The position numbers and the translations under genes are program-made. This document shows, in pieces, positions 23,469 through 34,070 of a stretch of DNA of 64,000 nucleotides. Source of the stretch: Botryotinia globosa (taxonomy: Eukaryota; Ascomycota; Leotiomycetes; Helotiales; Sclerotiniaceae); contig RCSZ01000003.1 of the NCBI GenBank assembly GCA_014898425.1, positions 682,001 to 746,000 of the forward strand. The letters run 5' to 3'. The notes below the pieces were generated by a model that was not told the DNA's origin, made no database searches, and saw only the letters and a program-made list of their open reading frames with translations. How positions within the stretch are numbered: the first letter of the stretch is position 1; every line of letters starts with the position of its first letter.

Positions 23469-24237
23469 ATGTCATTACATATCTCCCGCACCGTGCTGCG
23501 GCAATCTATGAAGGCTCCTGCAAGGGCAGCACGAAGATTTGAATCTACCTCCACTAAGGCCACCGAAGCAGCCAAAGATACCGCCGCAAAGGCATCAGAG
23601 AAAGCATCGGATTTCCAGTCGAAAGCTAGCGACGGTCTTTCCCGTGTCACTTCATCCGCAGGACCTGCTATCTCGGGTGCTGCCAAAAACCTTGGAAATG
23701 CTTTAGGGAAAATTGGAGGAAGAACCGGAAGATTCATTGCCTTCATTGAACGTAAGTTTCATTTTGCATCCGCGTGCAGAGATGATTTTCTGGTGGTTTT
23801 ACAAGTCAATGGCTAATTTTGTGCTCGTAGGACAAATCCCACCAACCGTTTACTACGCTCGTGTTGGATTAGAGCTCTCCAAATTAGTTATTCAAGGTCA
23901 AAAGATGGCACCTCCGTAAGTTCAACGATGGAATGCTTTTTACCAGATTTTGAGCTGATTTTGGGCTTGCAGACCAGCCTCAACATTTCAATCATACTTT
24001 CAAAAGATTGTACAGGGTGTTAAATCAGGAAATCCAAGCTCTGCTTTCAATTCAGCAGCAAACTCCAACAAAGCAACACCTACTGGTTTGCTCGAACAGA
24101 TCCGAAATATCAGCACAGCTCAGATGGTCTCGGGTGGTGTTATAGTTGCTGAGGTTTTGGGATTCTTCACAGTTGGTGAGATGATCGGTAGAATGAAGTT
24201 GGTAGGATACAGAGGGGACACTGGAGCTCATCACTGA
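23469..24237 (+). CDS. ATP20: Mitochondrial F1Fo-ATP synthase subunit g
   Basis: Three exons, 23469-23751, 23831-23915 and 23973-24237, give 210 residues. Donors are GTAAGT in both introns; acceptors are TCGTAG and TTGCAG. Subunit g sits in the membrane domain of ATP synthase in the inner mitochondrial membrane and helps enzyme dimers form and cristae bend. The N-terminus (SLHISRTVLRQSMKAPARAARRF) is Arg-rich and lacks acidic residues, as expected of a mitochondrial presequence. An Ala/Lys/Ser-rich linker follows. The conserved core includes RQIPPTVYYARVGLE and a single C-terminal membrane helix with VLGFFTVGEMIGR, whose spaced glycines fit the dimerisation motif of the family. The yeast protein is about 115 residues; the extra length is the N-terminal linker. 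Confidence 0.88.
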
Positions 24238-25761
24238 GCGGACAGTGATAATGGAGCTGCGTAAACCGTGGATGGAACTATCGGTGGGGTGAACGAAAAG
24301 GGCGTAGCATTCTTTCTCGACCGTGGCATGAGAAGCTGCGGATGGTGAGATTGGGGTGCGTGTGCACATATCCTGATACAATTTTTCTTGTACTCGTAGA
24401 ACCATGTCTGTACATCAAAAATAAAGCAGCATAATGGTGGTTTAGAGTTCTTTCGGTTCCTGATCCTTCCATCGCCCGACGAGGATTTCTCGGTTTATAT
24501 TGTTCTGGTACGGGCATTCGGAATGTGTATACTTCTCGGAAATGGTCTACTTGCTTGAGACTTGCTCCCAACTTCCATTACTTCATCGGAGACCATACAA
24601 TATACAATCGAGTAGATTCAATGGATACTGGTACACACTTTATCTTAGAACTTGCCTTGGTCAAATTCCTCTTACTCTCTTTCTCCCTCTTGATTCACTG
24701 AGGGGAGGTGTGAATGATCCCCTCTCCTTTCAGAAGAAGCTCTCCTTTCAGACGCTCTCCTTTCAGACGCTCTCCCTTCAGCGTCAAAAGGTCTTGAATC
24801 ATCTCATAATACAACGCTACATATTACCATATAATACAACGTAGTATAGAAAACATGACCCCTTACAATATACTAGACCCTGCCGCCAAAACCTTGGCAA
24901 ATATGATTTTCTCGCCAGATCTAAAACATTCGGATGATCATGAATATAGAATGAGGATCACCTCACCAAAGAGCCTCAATCGATTCGAGTCTTGCTTGCT
25001 TGCTTGCACGTGATAATGCATATTTCCAACATGAGGATGGTTGTTGGCAATAAGATTTCCTATCTCAATGAACTGGTGGCTTGTGAAGCTATCCATACTG
25101 CAGTCTGCACGAAACCGATGTCTTGAACATGAATGTGTGTTCAAGACACCGATATTCACACATACTCCTTCTCGCCTCAAATGTTCTGACGTCGAGTTCG
25201 AGGTTCAGATCTCTGTTGCACCAAACGATATCATCAGCCTCTTGACATGTCGTGTATATAGGCTTTTTGGTTCGCTAGGATTTTCTAGTTTCTTCATTTC
25301 TTCATTTCTTCATTTCTTCATTTCCTTCGAATGCTGTGCTCCAGACGTACCCGGTCAAACAATTTCCTTTCCTCGTTTTATGTTTATTGATATCAAGGGT
25401 TCTACTTAACCTGTTGGAAGAAGCTGAAAGATGGCGTCCAGGAATAGATAGCAGCCGCGGATAGATATGTAATGTTCCTGTCGACCCCCTTGGCACGGTA
25501 GATAAGCTTTCAAAGTTTGCGCGCCTTCACGGTTGTAGATAGCGTTTGATGTGTGTGTTGGAAATTGGAATCCTCCGTTTTCATGTATGAAGTTTGATAA
25601 TTAGATCCTATGATGTCTCTTGATTCACTGTGATGGTCAATCACTGTCCTCGGGGGAAGCTCTAGGGTAATTAACATAGGTAATGTATATATATGTAAAG
25701 AACCTCTCTGGGTGAATAGAAGATGTAGTGTTTGGGATATCTACAACATCCATTACCTAGT

Positions 25762-25866
25762 CTACAACATAGATATCTACAACATAGATATCTACAACAT
25801 AGATATCTACAACATAGATATCTACAACATAGATATCTACAACATAGATATCTACAACATAGATAC
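25762..25866. repeat. 15-bp minisatellite, seven copies
   Basis: The unit CTACAACATAGATAT is repeated seven times head to tail, nearly perfectly, with a partial related copy just before it. The 15-bp unit is open in several frames (YLCCR and YLQHR pentapeptides), but no start, splice site or flanking coding sequence supports a protein. Near-identity of copies suggests recent expansion and probable length variation between strains. Confidence 0.9.
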
Positions 25867-26218
25867 ATACTCTTGATACACCAACATATATCGAGATCAT
25901 CAACCCATCACCTCCGTTCCTCGACGTTTTCATAATCAATCACACAAGGTCAGGGATACTGATTAGCCTTTCCCTTCTTTGATATAATCTTACTTATGGC
26001 AACCAATCCATAGAATTGATGTTACAGTATTGTCCATCTTATCTTGTTTCCCTCCCTATTTTGTTTACATGAGGACCCCGGAGACGTTAATAAGATCATC
26101 CATCTTTGCTTCTTTCATTAAACCTCCAAGTCGTCACACCTGAAATGATTTGGGGGAATTAACGGAAAGTCGCGATAAACAGATTCAAAGCTTTGTATCC
26201 CTATCAAGGATTCAAACA

Positions 26219-26297
26219 AATCAAAACTCCCCCCAATTCCAGTTCCAATTTCGATTCCGATTCCAATTCCGATTCCAATTCCAATTCCAATTCCAAA
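26219..26297. repeat. AATTCC hexamer array
   Basis: Hexamers AATTCC and GATTCC alternate about a dozen times, then a TTTTGC hexamer array follows around 26338-26362. Both lie about 150-280 bases upstream of the start at 26505, so they fall in its promoter or leader. Confidence 0.8.
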
Positions 26298-26504
26298 GTC
26301 ATTCCTGGTAGCGGCGGGTGGACTTGAACTTGAACTTGGCTTTTGCTTTTGCTTTTGCTTTTCCAAGCTACTGTAAACTTTTTCGTTATTTACTTGGTTT
26401 CTAGCTCGTGTGCTTGTTTATTCCCTGGTAGTTGCTTGTCATCTGCCCTTCTACTTCCTCAATCACCAACAACCTCGAGACAAACATCCATTATTTTGCC
26501 CATC

Positions 26505-29500
26505 ATGGCTTATAATGCTCTTGATCAAAATGATTTTGATGGGGACCATGATGGGGATCATGAAATAAACTCTACTTCTTCCAATTCTCCATTCCAACGA
26601 TTGTCATCAAATCATCTATTTTTAGATGCGCAAAATAGCGATACGAGCCATGGGCAAGCATATTCTCCAGAAAATACACCGAGTCTCAGCCAGATGGTAC
26701 AATCGATTACTTCGAAGGGTACAAAAACGAGCGGGAGCTATGAAATTGTAGAAGACGACGATTACGAAGAGCACGAGGTAGAACGAGAGCCAACATCCCT
26801 TCCTTCACTGCCGCTATCATCAGAAAGGAAGAACGTCACATCGCGAGAGGGAACCACACCGGAGAAACCCCTAGTTTTGAGCATTCCACGGCCCCGTCCC
26901 CGAAATCATACAGCTACAGGGTCATCCAACAATACAACTTCTCCTATATCACCTCGTGCAATATTATCGAAAGAACGTGCGCCGATTGTTCGTACAGCAT
27001 CAGGTCACAGCATTGCGTTACGGCACCCGACACCCGATTTACAAACGCTGCAAGGAGCTTATGTAGGGAATATTGACAAATTGGAAAAGACAGCAGAGCG
27101 ATTGAGTATGACCTCCTCCATCGATGATGCGATTCGGGAACTCCATATGGAGCAGAAGCGTTCTGATAGTCGCCGGTCATCCATTCTATCACAGCTTAAC
27201 GAAATGCCACAAGTCTCAAGAGAAGTCTCCAACCCCGGCTCCATCATCGAATTGAACAATGCTGCAAGATCTGGGGGGTATTCACCTGCAGGGTATATGA
27301 TGTCTCCGAAGGGTTCCTTTTCTACCACTACGCGAGGGAGATCTGCGTCGAAGAGCTCGAGATTTGGAAATCGACCAGAACCAGACTTAGAAGGAAGACC
27401 GTTGGATTCATTTGTCAACATGTCCTTTCCCTCACTGGTCGACCATCGAACGCCTTCAATCGCGGAGCAAGATGAACGTTCTGCGACCTTGACACGACCA
27501 ACAGTTGACAATTTCGGCACAGAACATACGGCGGAGAATATGACAGGCCAGGCTGATGAAGCTCGACCTCAAACCTCAACATCAACCAACACATTTGACC
27601 AGGCAGAGCGAATGTTTGCGGATTTCGATGGGGTCCACTCTGCACCTTTGAGAACGTCATTTGACTACGAATTCATCATGGAAGAACAAAATAAAGCTAC
27701 ATCCGGAATGCCCGAGGAGCTACATGATGATCAGAGGAGATACTCATCTGGTACACAGCTTTTGCAAGGGGACGACGAGCAGAGAAGAGTAGGATCTGGT
27801 GATCGGCAGTCGATGGCTAGGCCGCAAACGTATGCTGATCCAAGTACTGGCCAGCAGATGGTTTACTACCCAGCACGAGTTCCCATGATGCTCAATTTGC
27901 CTCAGAAACTTTCCAAGAATCCATCTTCTATGGCAAGGAATAAGAGGAGATCGCAAGTTCTCAGCAATATTCCAGCTGCTGCTCGGCAATCAGCTATTTG
28001 GTTACCCGATGTGTTGGAGACGAATGGCGAGCCTCTACATGAAAATGACGATGCGCAAAATTTAGAATATGTTCCTCAGCATCAGAGAATGAGCATGGGT
28101 GGACGAAGAAATACACAGGATTTGTCGCATATGCCTCCCCACCTGAGAGCAAACGCATTCTTTGAGCTCCCACAGGGGCAAACCGAGGCTATGGAGTTAA
28201 AAGATCAATCGGCTGTCGCTACTCTGGATAGTATCTTGGATGCATCTGCTCATGCTCCTGTCACCGCATTTGTTGATCATGCAATTGCTGGGCATCTTGG
28301 AAACGAGGTGTACGGAAAAACACACCAACGCAACAAGAGTAGTGCTCAATTACTGACACCGACACCGCAGAAGCCAGATATTTCAAAGAAACGAACAAGC
28401 TCATTCAATTTTCTATTGGGCCGTCGGTCAAGTAGCAATAATCTACTTGGAGATGATGGCAAGCGTGCTTCTACAATGTCCAATATTCAGGTTGAGAGAA
28501 AGGCGACAAGGTCTCCTATTGAAGATGACGAAGATGACATCAATAACAAAGACACGACGCCTTTACGACACACACGTGGGGTTAGTGGTGCTACCGATCT
28601 CATACGGGCCGAGGAAGGTGAAGTAGAAAGTGAAGAGGATGAGGGTCAAAGAGACGATGAAATTTACCACGGTCCACCAACCACACTTCTTGCCGAGCTA
28701 CAGTTGCGCAAGCAACAACAGAAAATTCGAACTAGACCACCTCTTAATGTTAATGGCATGCAATCTACATTACTCGAGATGGACACAGTTCTACAGAGGC
28801 AACAACAAACCAGGAAACAAAAACGGGTTAATCTAGCGTGGCAACTTGGAGATAATGAGGATCCTGATGCCGAAGAAGATGAAGATGTTCCCTTGGCCAT
28901 GTTAAATGTAGCAAGAGCTCACGTTCAAGATACACGCAGACCCCTTGGTTTAATGGAAAGACGTGAATTAGAGGACAATGAGCCACTCAGTAGACGCAGA
29001 GCTCGATTAACTGGCCAACCTATGCCAATGCCTCGAGCTACTACCATGATGCACATTCCTACAGGCATTCCTGTTGTGGAAGAAGATGAAGGAGAGACGC
29101 TTGCACAACGCATCCGACGTCTGAAAGAACAAGGAGGAACAGCAACTGGCCTTCCAGCTACGAGACCTGTTAGCGGTGATTTTGCATCTGAGATGATGAA
29201 TCAATTCGGTGGAGACATTTTGAATGTTGATGGTGGCAAGGGCAAAGGAAAGGAAGTTTCTACAACTCCAGCCAATGAAGAAGAGGAAACCTTAGGCCAG
29301 AGACGTAAACGTCTTCAGGCAGAAAAGGAAGCTCGTGAAAAAGAAGTCGGCACGGCCGGTGATGCTGAAGCGACTCCAGAACCTTTGGTAATAAACAAAA
29401 TGAACAGTATGGCTGACATCCTCTCGGCTCACCCAGCCGCTGGCGCAAGTCGAAATTCATCAATTGCCAAACCATCCCGACCAGCTACTGGTCTCCTCGG

Positions 29501-29948
29501 CATGCACGAGAAGCAAACTCAGCGAAGAGCTAGTACGATGACTAACCTCGTCACTCAACAAAACATGGCTCCCCGTGGTACTCGTGTTAAAAGTGGCGCA
29601 TACAATGACCCGCAATCTCATGGGCAACCTAATACAATCCGACCACCAAATACTTCCAACTACAACCTTCACAACAGCGCACTTCCCAATAGCGGCTACC
29701 CACAATTCGCTCAACCAACTATGAACTACAATAACTCCATGACACAATATGGAAATGCATACCCCAACATGGGCTATCAAAACAACATGCCCATGGGCGG
29801 CTATAATAATATGATGCCAATGCAAATGCAAATGCAGAATATTCACACAAATCCTATTACTGGCTTGGCTACAGGGCCTGATGGTGAACCGCTTAATCAG
29901 GGGCAAGTTGATATGGTAGAGCGATGGAGACAGAGCGTTATGCATTAA
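26505..29948 (+). CDS. Long disordered protein with repeated L-x-x-R-R-x-R-L motifs
   Basis: One exon of 1147 residues. The frame is open further upstream to 26343, but the ATG at 26505 (context CATCATGGC) is the first and best start. No catalytic domain, signal peptide or membrane segment was seen. The protein is hydrophilic, rich in Ser, Glu, Arg and Gln, and largely disordered. Around residues 826-937 three short motifs recur: EPLSRRRARL, ETLAQRIRRL and ETLGQRRKRL, with acidic stretches between (EEDEGE, NEEEE). The last 130 residues are rich in Asn, Met, Tyr, Gly and Pro (NYNNSMTQYGNAYPNMGY), a low-complexity prion-like tail, ending ITGLATGPDGEPLNQ...VERWRQSVMH. That ending looks conserved and ordered, but I cannot name a family. 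A scaffold role is possible but unproven. Confidence 0.8.
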   Translation: MAYNALDQNDFDGDHDGDHEINSTSSNSPFQRLSSNHLFLDAQNSDTSHGQAYSPENTPSLSQMVQSITSKGTKTSGSYEIVEDDDYEEHEVEREPTSLPSLPLSSERKNVTSREGTTPEKPLVLSIPRPRPRNHTATGSSNNTTSPISPRAILSKERAPIVRTASGHSIALRHPTPDLQTLQGAYVGNIDKLEKTAERLSMTSSIDDAIRELHMEQKRSDSRRSSILSQLNEMPQVSREVSNPGSIIELNNAARSGGYSPAGYMMSPKGSFSTTTRGRSASKSSRFGNRPEPDLEGRPLDSFVNMSFPSLVDHRTPSIAEQDERSATLTRPTVDNFGTEHTAENMTGQADEARPQTSTSTNTFDQAERMFADFDGVHSAPLRTSFDYEFIMEEQNKATSGMPEELHDDQRRYSSGTQLLQGDDEQRRVGSGDRQSMARPQTYADPSTGQQMVYYPARVPMMLNLPQKLSKNPSSMARNKRRSQVLSNIPAAARQSAIWLPDVLETNGEPLHENDDAQNLEYVPQHQRMSMGGRRNTQDLSHMPPHLRANAFFELPQGQTEAMELKDQSAVATLDSILDASAHAPVTAFVDHAIAGHLGNEVYGKTHQRNKSSAQLLTPTPQKPDISKKRTSSFNFLLGRRSSSNNLLGDDGKRASTMSNIQVERKATRSPIEDDEDDINNKDTTPLRHTRGVSGATDLIRAEEGEVESEEDEGQRDDEIYHGPPTTLLAELQLRKQQQKIRTRPPLNVNGMQSTLLEMDTVLQRQQQTRKQKRVNLAWQLGDNEDPDAEEDEDVPLAMLNVARAHVQDTRRPLGLMERRELEDNEPLSRRRARLTGQPMPMPRATTMMHIPTGIPVVEEDEGETLAQRIRRLKEQGGTATGLPATRPVSGDFASEMMNQFGGDILNVDGGKGKGKEVSTTPANEEEETLGQRRKRLQAEKEAREKEVGTAGDAEATPEPLVINKMNSMADILSAHPAAGASRNSSIAKPSRPATGLLGMHEKQTQRRASTMTNLVTQQNMAPRGTRVKSGAYNDPQSHGQPNTIRPPNTSNYNLHNSALPNSGYPQFAQPTMNYNNSMTQYGNAYPNMGYQNNMPMGGYNNMMPMQMQMQNIHTNPITGLATGPDGEPLNQGQVDMVERWRQSVMH

Positions 29949-31483
29949 GTCAGGTGCACTCTTTGATCAAGCCGATATCTTTCATTTGTTTCACATCTCG
30001 ATGTTCTTCTTTCATCAGATTTCGGCTTTCAGCTTTTGGTTTTCGGGGAATGCAAGGGTGGACACAAAACAATCACCTAGGAATGGATGGAATTTTATAG
30101 ATAGATACACATGGATGCAGCATTCATAGTTGGCGTTTCATTACTGCTTTTGAGTTTTTCTTGAATTTTTTGATACAAGTTTGAATCTGGACTTTGGATT
30201 TTTGCAAATCATCTAGCGTTCGATTGATACTCGCGAGATATACCTGTTTTGAGCCCCTTCTTTTTTTTTCCTTCGCTTGAGATTTCTCAGGGGAGAGGGG
30301 AGGAGGATTTGCAATGTGGGTGGAAAGCATAGCGTAGGATATGGGATGTGCATTTGGTGGCGTATAGGGATAGTTAGTTGATTGATTGTGTCAGTCCTTT
30401 AATCTTGGGAATGGGAAATTAGAGGGAATTGGAATTGGAATTTGGAATGAAGAGGTTAGCATAGGGTGGGACGGCATGCGATGGGGTTATTTAGATACTT
30501 GATTGCCTTGTTGGTTGGTTGGTTAGGGCTTTGGTATAAGTATCTGGCATTGGAGAGGGGGTGAGCTAGTGAGATGAAGAGATTGCAATGACGATGGCGA
30601 TGGGTTTATATACGTACCTAGGTATCTATACATATAGTGGATGTGGATTCGTAGGTAGTGAGTGGGTTGATTACCTATTTAATAGAGAGATTTAATACTT
30701 TATGGTTGGATGTGTAGGGTTGTTTGGTTGTGATGGTTTGTGGGATGTATGTGTATGTATATGTATATCTGTATGAGATGTGTAAAAGTTCTTTGTGGTA
30801 CGAATATATGTAAGTGGGTAGGTAGGTAAAGCTGGGTAGGTGGGTAGGTGGTTCAATCCTACGTACGACTAGGTAGGTACTCATGGTAATAGTATGATAT
30901 TGTGAATTGGAAACTCAGATATCTCTATTTGAGTTGAGTGGTGGGATAGATTTCTATATAGATTTTCAGATCTGGAGATGATGGAGAGGAAGAGGGAGAG
31001 TATATATGAATGAATGAATGAATGAAGGAGGGTGTATAAGAGAGAGTATGTATCTCATGGTTTTGAATATCATGTTATGGTATATTATGTGATACTGAAT
31101 ATCACTGGAATATTAAACGATTTTTTGAATCTTCAATTGCTTTTGAATGGATATTCCCATTTTTATGTTGTTGTACTGTAGTTCGAACTAGTGAACTATA
31201 GGATAGACATCCTCACTCCAAGTAACACTGTGAGAGAGTGGGTTATGTTACATTATCAAATATCTGAAATCTAGATGGTGTTGGATAATGAGATCGAAGT
31301 GGTGGGATGGAGTGAATAGGTAGATATCTGGATACTTGGTAGATGCTAGCGATTTCAAAGATCAAATAAATTGAGTCACAGCAATGGAGGGGATGTATCT
31401 CTTCGATCAAGATTTTAAGAAGAAAATTCGTGTATTGTATATCTCATCGCTTAGATGTAGAGACAACTAAGTGTATACGATAA
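29949..31483. other. Intergenic with low-complexity DNA
   Basis: About 1.5 kb between convergent genes. It includes G-rich simple repeats (GGTAGGTAGG near 30820-30850, GAATGAAT near 31008-31024). A 68-codon minus-strand frame at 30124-30330 is listed separately. Confidence 0.45.
30124..30330 (-). CDS. Possible small basic protein
   Basis: A 68-codon frame with a clean protein-like composition: a Pro-rich start (PPPLSPEKS), a basic patch (KEKKRRGSK), then an amphipathic helical segment (INRTLDDLQKSKVQIQTCIKKF). It lies antisense to the probable 3' UTR of the gene ending at 29948. No splice site or recognised family supports it. Its coding-like helix is the only argument for it. Confidence 0.3.
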   Translation of the reverse strand: MLSTHIANPPPLSPEKSQAKEKKRRGSKQVYLASINRTLDDLQKSKVQIQTCIKKFKKNSKAVMKRQL

Positions 31484-32862
31484 CTAACAGATATCTTCTA
31501 TTTTCTGCTCTTGGCCATCATGAGGTCCGAGATCTAATTTGAGGGTTCGTCCGAAGAGTTCAAGGAGGATCTCGAAACAGATCTTAGAGATGGCGGGGTC
31601 ATAGCGACCTTTTGATAGTTCGTCGCGGATGAATGCGTCTTGTGTTTTGTGTTAGCATTAAGAGGTATTTGATATTGAGGAATAAAAACTTACGCTGAGC
31701 CCACGCAACCTCATACCAACTGAATACAATTCCCTTTTCTCTCAAAGTTTGTCTGATGAGATCTCTTCCCTCAGGAGGCACATGATTGTCCTTGCATCCA
31801 TGAATCATGGCCAATTCACCCTTGATGTCCGAGGCACGAGCGAGACTGTCGTCTTTTTTGCCGAGACCGAGAGTTGCGCTGTGGAGATCGGTGGCGAAAT
31901 ATGTTACTGTTGCGGCGACACGAGGGTCGAGAGCACAGCGGTAGGCAAGGTGACCGCCGAGACACATTCCTGTGCTGCCGATGCGGCCATTGCAGGTAGG
32001 GAGGGAGAGAAGGTAGTCAATTGTTAAGGTGGAGTCTTCATCGTAGGCTTCGAGGGTCTGTGGATAATGTGGTGAGAAATGGATGAGGATTTAGAGAATG
32101 ATATGGGAGATATTCATCTCGGACATATAGGGGCTTAAAGTTGTAGTCGACATCTGATGTTGGAAAGAACATACCTTGGTGATCTTGTATTCATTGCCAG
32201 CATCAGTTCCAGGAACATCATAAGCGAGCGGTTCTGGGCCAGTAAACTCATGGTATGATGAAGGTGCTGCAACAATATAACCTTGTCCAGCGATCTGTCT
32301 TGCGAATCGGGCAACTGGTCCAGTGACTTTTATGAGGAGAGTGTCAGCATGTACCTACTCTTGTATATTTCTATGTAGCACGTGAGTGCGGGGTTGTAAG
32401 ATAAGGAAGCAGGAAGACATGGGTATTGTGATTTCCCTTGAGCAAGTCCCATTGGACTCCAACCGATGAGTTATCACTTGAAAATCTATCACTCTGATAA
32501 GGATATGAGAAGCTCAATGGAGACCAATGATATGACATGAAGAAACATACAGATTAAGAAAGTTGAAACACCCCACCAGACCGACCCCCACTAACCTTGA
32601 TAAATCTCACTGAAAACAACAACACCGGGAAATCGTCTATATATGATAAAAGGCTTCAGCTGTGAACCTTATTAGATAGTAGAATAGAGTATACTACACA
32701 CGCTTGAGGGTAGTTTGGGATAGTAGGATGGAAGAGAAAGATTCCTAGATATGATTAGCGCGGGTTGATTTGTGCTGAGGGGGGTAATCAAGCTGTACTC
32801 ATAGATCCTTCTTTTCCTCCAGCTTTCGTTGGAACATCATAGTGAGTCTCTTGGATTAACAT
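31484..32862 (-). CDS. Dienelactone hydrolase family protein
   Basis: Six minus-strand exons join in frame: 32862-32799, 32744-32702, 32636-32596, 32326-32175, 32057-31694 and 31638-31484, giving 272 residues. Donors are GTACAG, GTGTGT, GTTAGT, GTATGT and GTAAGT; several introns show CTAAT/CTAAC branch sites; the third intron is long (269 nt). The product is an alpha/beta hydrolase that opens dienelactones or related esters, probably cytosolic. The catalytic triad is visible: C132 in GMCLGG (the nucleophile elbow), D190 in GCKDNH and H222 in WAQHAF, whose codon is split by the last intron. VVVFSEIYQVTGPV and SSYHEFTGPEPLAYD are as expected for the fungal subgroup. The length fits (230-280). 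The short exons make the N-terminal structure the least certain part. Confidence 0.87.
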
Positions 32863-34070
32863 TTTGGGGATGGCTGTATAAGATGTCGCTGGTTATTGAA
32901 GTTTTGAAGTTATATGGAAGCATATATATCCAAGATTGACTCGAATAATTCAAGCAATCAGAGATGAGAAGTATTGGTTGATATTGACAAAATGAAGCTT
33001 TCACAGCTATCAATGAATAGGTAATCGAGGATCAGGTGATTTCGAGATTTGGGTCACCGTAGCCCCTCACCGTAGCCCCTCGTTGAAAGTCTGTATGTGT
33101 AGGTACCTGTACATACCTACATAGTACTGTATGGTACAAATAATACCTAATCACGTGCTAATGATAATAATGAACCGGTTTTCTAAGACCCGACACTTCC
33201 GAGTGTAAGGTTAAGGGGGTTTAATTCATCTTTTAATAAACCTGCGTGCGATAAGGAATTTATTTCTCTACATCTTCTAAATTCTCTAAATTCTCTAAAT
33301 TCTCTAAATTCTCTAAATTCTCTAAATTCTCTAAATTCTCTAAATTCTCTAATTCTCTAAATTCTCTAAATTCTCTAAATTCTCTAAATTCTCTAAATTC
33401 TCTAAATCTTCTAAATTCTCTAAATTCTCTAAATTCTCTAAATTCTCTAAATTCTCTAAATCTTCTAAATTCTCTAAATTCTCTAAATTCTCTAAATTCT
33501 CTAAATTCAATTCTCCTAAATTCTCTAATACTCTAATTCTCTAAATTCTCTAAATTCTCTAAATTCTCTAATTCTCCTAATTCTCTAAATTTCTCTAAAT
33601 TCTCTAAATTCTCTAATTCTCTAAATTCCTCTAAATTCTCTAAATTCTCTAATTCTCTAATTCCCTCTAAATTCTTCTCTAATTCTCTATTCTCTAATTC
33701 TCTAATTCTCTAAATTCTCTAAATTCTCTAAATTCTCTAAATTCTCTACATCTTCTAAATTCTCCTAAATTCTCTAAATTAACATTACTTTCAAGATAAT
33801 CAATCATACATACCTTACCACATTATCCTTTGAAGCTTCTATTTCATTCCCATTATTCCAAAATCTTTCTTTACATCATCTTGTAATTAAAAGGGTTCTA
33901 TTAATCGAAGCTTGAGCTTTGGTACCTACCGAGTTGACAAATTTTATCTACCTCGAAACAGCTTCTCCAAAACTTCCACATCAACCATTTCCTCGAGTCT
34001 AACCCAACACAACATTTTTGAGGAGCACATAATATCATTGCGTTGGAAGCTTCTCAATCAATAAAAAGCA
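32863..34070. other. Divergent promoter region with large satellite
   Basis: About 1.2 kb between the dienelactone hydrolase and PIS1 start codons. Near 33053-33084 CACCGTAGCCCCTC occurs twice in tandem. Most of the interval from 33262 to 33779 is a 9-bp satellite (separate entry). The final 290 bases before 34071 are CA/CT-rich and form the PIS1 leader. Confidence 0.6.
33262..33779. repeat. 9-bp satellite array, about 520 bp
   Basis: The unit TTCTCTAAA is repeated more than fifty times, with scattered variants that lose or gain one or a few bases (TTCTCTAA, TTCCTCTAAA, TCTTCTAAA). The variants are spread through the array, so it is not freshly expanded. The plus strand is nearly free of G. 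It sits between divergent promoters, ending about 290 bp before the PIS1 ATG. Confidence 0.95.

Larger units (their letters stand above)
24238..26504. other. Intergenic with several short tandem repeats
   Basis: About 2.3 kb without a supported gene. Near 24719-24782 a unit close to GCTCTCCTTTCAGAC recurs four times. Near 25294-25323 TTCATTTC is repeated about four times. A 15-bp minisatellite lies at 25762-25866 (separate entry). At 26219-26297 an AATTCC/GATTCC hexamer array is followed by a TTTTGC array, within the promoter of the gene at 26505. The leader up to 26504 is CT-rich, typical of a fungal promoter or 5' UTR. Confidence 0.6.

Noticed and set aside
25671..25939. Cys/Arg- and Val/Asp-rich repeat proteins over the 15-bp minisatellite
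   Set aside because: They result only from translating the tandem repeat; no splice or flanking coding evidence.
29460..29945. 161-codon minus-strand frame
   Set aside because: Shadow of the C-terminal low-complexity part of the 1147-residue protein on the plus strand.
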